Assembly (NCBI RefSeq): GCF_902459705.1
Contig: NZ_CABPRU010000003.1
Coordinates: 434,001-498,000, forward strand
Length of the DNA: 64,000 bases
Origin: Pandoraea terrigena
GTDB taxonomy: Bacteria; Pseudomonadota; Gammaproteobacteria; Burkholderiales; Burkholderiaceae
Direction of reading: 5' to 3'
Notes under the pieces: generated by a model
The model's input: the letters and a program-made list of their open reading frames with translations, nothing else
Told to the model about the DNA's origin: nothing
The model's database searches: none
Translations under genes and position numbers: made by a program
In this document: piece by piece, positions 59,761-64,000 of the stretch
Layout of the letters: each line of letters begins with the position of its first letter
Position numbering within the stretch: position 1 is the first letter of the stretch

Positions 59761-60516
59761 TTACACATTGAGAAGCGTCTGCAGCGTCTGCGTGTGGGTG
59801 GGCAACTGGGCAGCGTCGAATTGCAGCGCAATGCGCCCGTGCTCCATCACATAGAAGCGGTCGGCAAGCGGGGCAGCGAAGTGGAAGTTCTGCTCGACGA
59901 GCACGATCGTGTAGCCGCGCGACTTGAGCGTCTCGATCATGCGGGCGAGCGTGCGCACGATGGCGGGCGCCAACCCCTCGGAGATCTCGTCGAGCAGCAA
60001 CAGGCGCACGCCCGTGCGCAGAATCCGTGCGATGGCCAGCATCTGCTGCTCCCCACCCGACAGGCGCGTGCCCGGACTGTGCCGGCGCTGTGCCAGATTC
60101 GGGAACATCGCGTAGATTTCGTCGAGCGACATGCCCGGCTGTCCGGCGGCGGCACCGCTCGGCGTCATCACCGGCGGCAACAACAGGTTTTCCTCGCACG
60201 ACAGACTGGCGAAGATGCCGCGCTCCTCCGGGCAAAAGCCCACGCCGCACCGCGCGATCTTGCGCGTCGGCAAGCCGATGGTCTCTCGCCCGAAGACGCG
60301 CACTGAGCCGGCGCGGGTATCCGTGAGTCCCAGAATGGCGCGCAGCGCCGTGCTGCGTCCCGCGCCGTTGCGGCCCAGCAGGCTGACCACCTCGCCCTGC
60401 CCCGCCAGCAGATCGACGCCATGCAGGATGTGCGATTCGCCATACCAGGCCTGTAGGCCTGTCACCGCCAGCGCCGGGACACTGGCGGCAACGAGGGACG
60501 ATTCATGTGCCTTCAT
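59761..60516 (-). CDS. livF: Branched-chain-type ABC transporter ATPase LivF, Walker A variant
   Basis: The 251-residue ATPase has the signature LSGGEQQMLAIARIL and Walker B LLLLDEISEGLAP. The Walker A loop reads GRNGAGRST, with Arg54 where the invariant Lys is expected (GxxGxGKS/T). All else, including the switch His (VLVEQNFHFA region), looks normal. It works with LivG below the permease pair. It overlaps livG by four bases. Confidence 0.9.
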   Translation of the reverse strand: MKAHESSLVAASVPALAVTGLQAWYGESHILHGVDLLAGQGEVVSLLGRNGAGRSTALRAILGLTDTRAGSVRVFGRETIGLPTRKIARCGVGFCPEERGIFASLSCEENLLLPPVMTPSGAAAGQPGMSLDEIYAMFPNLAQRRHSPGTRLSGGEQQMLAIARILRTGVRLLLLDEISEGLAPAIVRTLARMIETLKSRGYTIVLVEQNFHFAAPLADRFYVMEHGRIALQFDAAQLPTHTQTLQTLLNV

Positions 60517-61292
60517 GCGTGCGCTCCTTCCAGTGTGGCGTCTGCCGAGCCCATGTAGGCTTCGCGCACGCGGGCGTCAGCGGTGACCGTGGCGTAATCG
60601 CCTTCGGCCAGGATCTCGCCGCGCTGCAAGACCGTGATCGTGTCGGCAATGCCCGCCACGATCTTCATGTTGTGCTCGACCATCAGCACGGTGCGTCCGG
60701 CCGCGACTTGCCGGATGAGCGACGCCACGCGGTCGACGTCTTCATGCCCCATGCCCTGGGTGGGTTCGTCGAGCAACATGACGTCCGGCTCCATGGCAAG
60801 GGTGGTGGCGATTTCCAGCGCGCGCTTGCGACCATACGGCAGCGACACGGTCAGCGCGTCGGCGTAAGCCGCGATGCCCACTTCGTCGAGCAAGGCCATC
60901 GCGCGCGTATCCAGGTCGCCCAGTGCGCGTGCGCTGCGCCAGAAGTGATAGGACTGGCCGGTGGCGCGTTGCAGCGCCACGCGCACGTTTTCGATGACCG
61001 ACAGGTGCCCGAACACCGCCGAAATCTGGAACGAGCGGATCATGCCCCGCCGTGCGACCGCCGCCGGGGCGAGGCGCGTAATGTCCTCACCGCGATAAAA
61101 GATCTGGCCCGATGTCGGCGTCAGGAATTTTGTCAGCAGGTTGAAGCACGTCGTCTTGCCTGCGCCGTTCGGGCCGATGAGCGCATGAATCGCCCCCCGC
61201 CTGACCTTCAGGTCGACGCCGCCCACGGCCGTGAAGCCACGAAACGCCTTGGTGAGCTGCCGGGTTTCGAGAATGATGTCGTCGTGATGCAT
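60513..61292 (-). CDS. livG: Branched-chain-type ABC transporter ATPase LivG
   Basis: 259 residues from ATG 61292, four bases past the DUF2848 gene; the open frame to 61445 is rejected. It has Walker A GPNGAGKTT with the normal Lys, the LivG-type RSFQISAVFGHLSVIENV, the signature SLPYGRKRALEIATTLA and Walker B VMLLDEPTQGMGHED. It pairs with LivF, so one of the two ATP sites would have an unaltered Walker A. Confidence 0.92.
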   Translation of the reverse strand: MHHDDIILETRQLTKAFRGFTAVGGVDLKVRRGAIHALIGPNGAGKTTCFNLLTKFLTPTSGQIFYRGEDITRLAPAAVARRGMIRSFQISAVFGHLSVIENVRVALQRATGQSYHFWRSARALGDLDTRAMALLDEVGIAAYADALTVSLPYGRKRALEIATTLAMEPDVMLLDEPTQGMGHEDVDRVASLIRQVAAGRTVLMVEHNMKIVAGIADTITVLQRGEILAEGDYATVTADARVREAYMGSADATLEGAHA

Positions 61293-61296
61293 GCGC

Positions 61297-61986
61297 TCAC
61301 CCCACCACCGGTAGCGGCGTAATGCCGTAACCGTGTTGCAGACGGCGTTCGAGCACGGGATCCTCGAGCTCGAAATCGAAGCGCTCGGCCGAGCGGATGC
61401 CGCCGATTGCCGCGAGCGTGCCGCACAGCATGGCCGTGCCGTCATCGAAGCGTCCGCCCGCCTCGATGAACCGCGCGAGCAGATCCTGCGGCGAGCGCAT
61501 CGCCGTCACCGGCCCCTGCTGATACAGCACTTTCTCGCCGCCGATGTTGGCGTAGCTGCGCAGCACGAGCCGGTCCCAGTGTGCCTCGACGTCGGCCAGC
61601 GGCCAGAGCATCGCCGCACAGGGCTTCTCGCACATTTGCTTCGAGACCGTCACCCCATACGTTTCCACGTCGCGATCCGTGTGGTCCGACGCTACCCCAA
61701 CGTACGTTTCGCCCCCACTGCGCACGAGCAGGAATTCGACCTCGCCGCTGCTGGCGCGTCCGCTCGCCTCGATATGCGACTGTGTGGTGAGCCGGTCACT
61801 CGACACGCGGTAGAACATCGGCGTGGCCGCCGGGCGTTTCACACCGAGTGCCTCGAGTTCACGGATGTGATGCTCCATCGCTTCGGCGTCCCGCCCCGTC
61901 CAGCCCGCAACCACGAGCTGTTTGATGGCGATATCTCGATCGACGGCACCCTGCGCCGTCTGTACAACGAAATGCATGAGTTTCAT
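61297..61986 (-). CDS. DUF2848 family protein
   Basis: 229 residues from ATG 61986 (GGAG eight bases upstream); ATG 62004 is the other option. It carries the family's GEVEFLLVRSGGETYVGVAS, DHTDRDVETYGVTVSKQMC and TAMLCGTLAAIGGI. The fold resembles the FAH/hydratase group, and the function is not known. It lies between the binding protein and livG, in one operon with a cupin and an HpaB-like hydroxylase, which hints at an enzyme acting on the imported compound or its product. Confidence 0.85.
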   Translation of the reverse strand: MKLMHFVVQTAQGAVDRDIAIKQLVVAGWTGRDAEAMEHHIRELEALGVKRPAATPMFYRVSSDRLTTQSHIEASGRASSGEVEFLLVRSGGETYVGVASDHTDRDVETYGVTVSKQMCEKPCAAMLWPLADVEAHWDRLVLRSYANIGGEKVLYQQGPVTAMRSPQDLLARFIEAGGRFDDGTAMLCGTLAAIGGIRSAERFDFELEDPVLERRLQHGYGITPLPVVG

Positions 61987-62021
61987 CTTGCCGACTCCGG
62001 TCATGGCCTGACTTCTTGGCT

Positions 62022-63263
62022 TCACTTCTTGACGAACGCGCACTGGCTCTGGGCAAGCGGGCGAAATGCCTCGTTGGCGGGGATCGTCTGCAGCACCTTG
62101 TAGTAATCCCAGGGCTTCGTCGACGCCTTGGGCGACTTCACTTCGACGAGATACATGTCATGCACCATCAGGCCGTCCGGACGAATCTGGCCGCCCTTGG
62201 CGAAGAAGTCATTGACGGGCGCCTGCTTCATCGACGCCATCACCGTGTCGGCGTCATCGGTGCCGGTGCGCTGCACGGCCTGCAGGTAGTGCATGACCGA
62301 CGAGTAAGTCCCGGCGTGGACTAGCGTCGGCATCTTGCCGGTCTTCGCGAAGAAGCGCTGCGCCCAGGCGCGCGACGCGTCGTCACGGTCCCAGTAGAAG
62401 GCGGTCGTCAACGTCATGCCCTGCGCCGCCGCAAGCCCCAGGCTGTGAATGTCGCTGATGAACATGTGCAGACCCGCGAGCTTCTGCTTGCCCGGGCCGT
62501 TGATGCCGAACTCGCGGGCCGTCTTGATGGCGTTGACCGTGTCCGCCCCGGCGTTGGCCAGTGCAATCACCTTCGCGCGAGATGCCTGCGCCTGCAGCAG
62601 GTACGACGAGAGATCCGACGAATTGAGCGGATGCTTGGCGTGACCCACGACCGTGCCGTTCGCGTGTTTCAGGGCATCGGTGGCGTCCTTCTCGAGCGAT
62701 GCGCCCAGCGCGTAATCGACCGTCAGGAAATACCAGCTGTTGTCGCCACTACGCGTCATGGCCTTGACCGTGTTCGACGCAAACGAATAGGTATCGTACG
62801 AATACTGCACGGTGTACGGCGAGCAGTCCTCGTTCACCAGCCGCGTGGTGCCCGCGCCGGTCACGATGGCGATGCGATGCTTGCCCTTGGCGACATTGGC
62901 CACCGCCAGCGCCACGGACGACGGCAACAGATCCTCGACCACGTCGACGTGCTGGTTGTCGAACCAGTCGCGGGCGATCGTCGCCGCCACGTCGGTCTTG
63001 TTCTGATGGTCGGCCGAAATCACTTTGACCGGCACGCCATTGACCTTCCCGCCAAAGTCGTCGACAGCCATTTGCGCGGCTATCACCGAGCCCTTGCCGC
63101 CGATATCGGAGAAGATTGACGACATGTCGGTGAGCACACCGATCTTCACCACCCCATCGCTCATCTTGCCGGGCTGCGCCCGAGCGGCGAAGGGCGTGGC
63201 AAGAACGGCGGCGAGCGCCAGTGCGGCCATTGACGTGATACGACTTGCGCGAAACGTAACCAT
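62022..63263 (-). CDS. Liv-type ABC transporter substrate-binding protein
   Basis: 413 residues from ATG 63263, with a signal peptide (AALALAAVLATPFAARAQ). The mature protein starts KMSDGVVKIGVLTDMSSIFSD, then GKGSVIAAQMAVDDFGGKV, the opening of type I periplasmic binding proteins of the LivK/UrtA class. It feeds LivHMGF. The group to which it belongs often binds aromatic or amide ligands and not leucine itself, but the ligand cannot be read here. Confidence 0.92.
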   Translation of the reverse strand: MVTFRASRITSMAALALAAVLATPFAARAQPGKMSDGVVKIGVLTDMSSIFSDIGGKGSVIAAQMAVDDFGGKVNGVPVKVISADHQNKTDVAATIARDWFDNQHVDVVEDLLPSSVALAVANVAKGKHRIAIVTGAGTTRLVNEDCSPYTVQYSYDTYSFASNTVKAMTRSGDNSWYFLTVDYALGASLEKDATDALKHANGTVVGHAKHPLNSSDLSSYLLQAQASRAKVIALANAGADTVNAIKTAREFGINGPGKQKLAGLHMFISDIHSLGLAAAQGMTLTTAFYWDRDDASRAWAQRFFAKTGKMPTLVHAGTYSSVMHYLQAVQRTGTDDADTVMASMKQAPVNDFFAKGGQIRPDGLMVHDMYLVEVKSPKASTKPWDYYKVLQTIPANEAFRPLAQSQCAFVKK

Positions 63264-63368
63264 GATGTTTTCCCGATAGCCTGTAGAGGTTCGTGTGGGT
63301 GAGACGGTCTCCGCACGGCGCGGCAACGCCCTGATGGCCGCCGCGCGCGATGCCCTGCCTTGAACGTG

Positions 63369-63749
63369 TCAGGCCGGGTCGTAGTAGTGAATTTCGAGAA
63401 GCAGGCAGCCGTCGTTCGACTTGAACGGGCCGTGAAACGCACCTGGCGGACGGCAGGCATACGTGTTCGGTGCAAACGCTTCGCCGCCCTCGCCCTGCGC
63501 GTCGTTGCCGACCGTCAGATCGCCTGCGACCAGATAGACCTCTTCCCAGTAGGTATGCACGAACGGCGCCTTGGTGTAGATGCCCGGCGCGAAACGCAGC
63601 AGGCGCGTGCGGCTGCCCGCGCGGTTCTGCTCGTCGAGCGAACCCGCGAGAATCTTCTGTTCGATGCCCGGCGGGTAGCCCGGCGGCACCTCCCAACCGT
63701 CCTTCATATCGATGGAGTGAAACTCGTCATGCAGCTTGTTGATCGCCAT
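63369..63749 (-). CDS. Cupin-domain protein
   Basis: The 126-residue protein has a single small beta barrel: GIYTKAPFVHTYWEEVYLVAG carries the first cupin motif (a His and Glu pair), and PGAFHGPFKSNDGCLLLEIH the second (His). These could bind one metal ion. It may be a dioxygenase, isomerase or ligand-binding protein. It lies between the HpaB/PvcC-like gene and the transporter genes, with 66- and 105-base gaps. Confidence 0.85.
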   Translation of the reverse strand: MAINKLHDEFHSIDMKDGWEVPPGYPPGIEQKILAGSLDEQNRAGSRTRLLRFAPGIYTKAPFVHTYWEEVYLVAGDLTVGNDAQGEGGEAFAPNTYACRPPGAFHGPFKSNDGCLLLEIHYYDPA

Positions 63750-63815
63750 GGGAACTCCTTGTCTGTGTCTCTGGCTGTGGCGGGTAATGCCGTTGTCGTG
63801 GGGAGGGAATGCCGG

Positions 63816-64000
63816 TCAGGCGGCGACCGGCTGCCGGACGATCTCGTCCGAGAGCGCGTAGGTGCCGAGCAGGTTGTCGACCAGACGCGTAGCCTTCTGC
63901 CAGTCGTACGTGCGATAGGCGTGACCCTTGGTCACGAAGGCGGCGCCGGCATAGAACATCTCGTACTGGTTGTGGCGCGAAGCGAATTCGGAGCCAACGG
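63816..64000 (-). CDS. HpaB/PvcC-family flavin-dependent monooxygenase, C-terminal fragment
   Basis: The last 60 or so codons read VGSEFASRHNQYEMFYAGAA, FVTKGHAYRTYDWQKATRLV and end QPVAA. The SEFxSRHxxYExxYAG block is typical of the C-terminus of 4-hydroxyphenylacetate 3-hydroxylase/PvcC-type oxygenases. The rest lies past the right edge. It is probably the first or an early gene of the cupin-Liv operon and would need a flavin reductase such as the one at 54104-54724. Confidence 0.7.
   Translation of the reverse strand, partial: VGSEFASRHNQYEMFYAGAAFVTKGHAYRTYDWQKATRLVDNLLGTYALSDEIVRQPVAA

Noticed and set aside
1-64000. CRISPR arrays, tRNA and rRNA genes
   Set aside because: No regularly spaced direct repeats, cloverleaf-like sequences or rRNA-like conserved blocks were seen by eye on either strand; a covariance search was not possible here.

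Overview
This is a GC-rich window from a Gram-negative bacterium, most likely a betaproteobacterium of the Burkholderiaceae (Burkholderia, Paraburkholderia, Caballeronia, Pandoraea or Cupriavidus type). The basis is an OmpC-like porin with a 'VTLYGLIDTG' N-terminus, a FadL-type outer membrane protein, an IS407-like insertion sequence, many LysR/IclR regulators and MFS carriers, and a protocatechuate 4,5-cleavage (lig/pmd/gal) set. The placement comes from family resemblance, not from a search. No rRNA, tRNA or CRISPR was seen. The window is accessory catabolic DNA made of several separately regulated modules.

Layout. (1) 1-5.2 kb: start of hyuB, hyuA, an SDR, an orphan amino-acid-type solute-binding protein and an IclR regulator. 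(2) 5.2-7.0 kb: a gene graveyard with an MFS fragment joined to an isochorismatase fragment, a MarR tail and an IS3-family transposase tail. (3) 7.0-13.8 kb: FAH hydrolase, LysR, hydroxypyruvate-isomerase-like protein, Rieske oxygenase, MFS carrier, bidirectional terminator and a convergent phthalate-dioxygenase-type reductase. (4) 13.95-14.78 kb: an IS407-like element with its catalytic core deleted. (5) 14.8-24.3 kb: a five-gene leftward operon (Rieske oxygenase, reductase, FadL channel, aldehyde dehydrogenase, GMC dehydrogenase), a divergent LysR gene and a general porin. (6) 24.6-31.7 kb: the complete protocatechuate 4,5-cleavage set galD-ligJ-ligK-ligI-ligA-ligB-ligC with a divergent LysR. 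(7) 31.8-42.1 kb: aldo/keto reductase remnant, isochorismatase-like hydrolase, MFS carrier, then HMG-CoA-lyase-like protein, enoyl-CoA hydratase, two family III CoA-transferases and both subunits of a biotin acyl-CoA carboxylase. A divergent IclR gene follows at 42.3 kb. (8) 43.2-52.0 kb: IclR, a VOC/extradiol-like protein, a second FAH protein, an MhpA-type flavin hydroxylase, an MHS-type MFS carrier, and a GntR-MFS-PEP-mutase/isocitrate-lyase-type operon. (9) 52.2-57.6 kb: a stand-alone nuoM, flavin reductase, DsbA/FrnE-like protein, DHA2 MFS pump and NsrR. (10) 57.8-64 kb: a leftward operon of an HpaB/PvcC-like monooxygenase (C-terminus only in the window), cupin, Liv-type binding protein, DUF2848 protein, livG, livF, livH and livM.

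How it fits together. Modules 5 and 6 read as a funnel. Porin and FadL channels admit an aromatic compound, the Rieske/reductase pair hydroxylates it, the GMC and aldehyde dehydrogenases oxidise a side chain to a carboxylate, and protocatechuate is cleaved at 4,5 and processed to pyruvate and oxaloacetate. Module 7 reads as activation of a branched acid to its CoA ester, carboxylation, hydration and a lyase step. It resembles lower leucine catabolism but has no acyl-CoA dehydrogenase, and its lyase lacks the usual catalytic cysteine. The most interesting signals are that odd CoA pathway with its TTTGCA-type operators, the twin 14-bp operators at the GntR gene, the orphan nuoM, the Walker A Lys-to-Arg change in LivF, and the hydroxylase-cupin-DUF2848-Liv operon.
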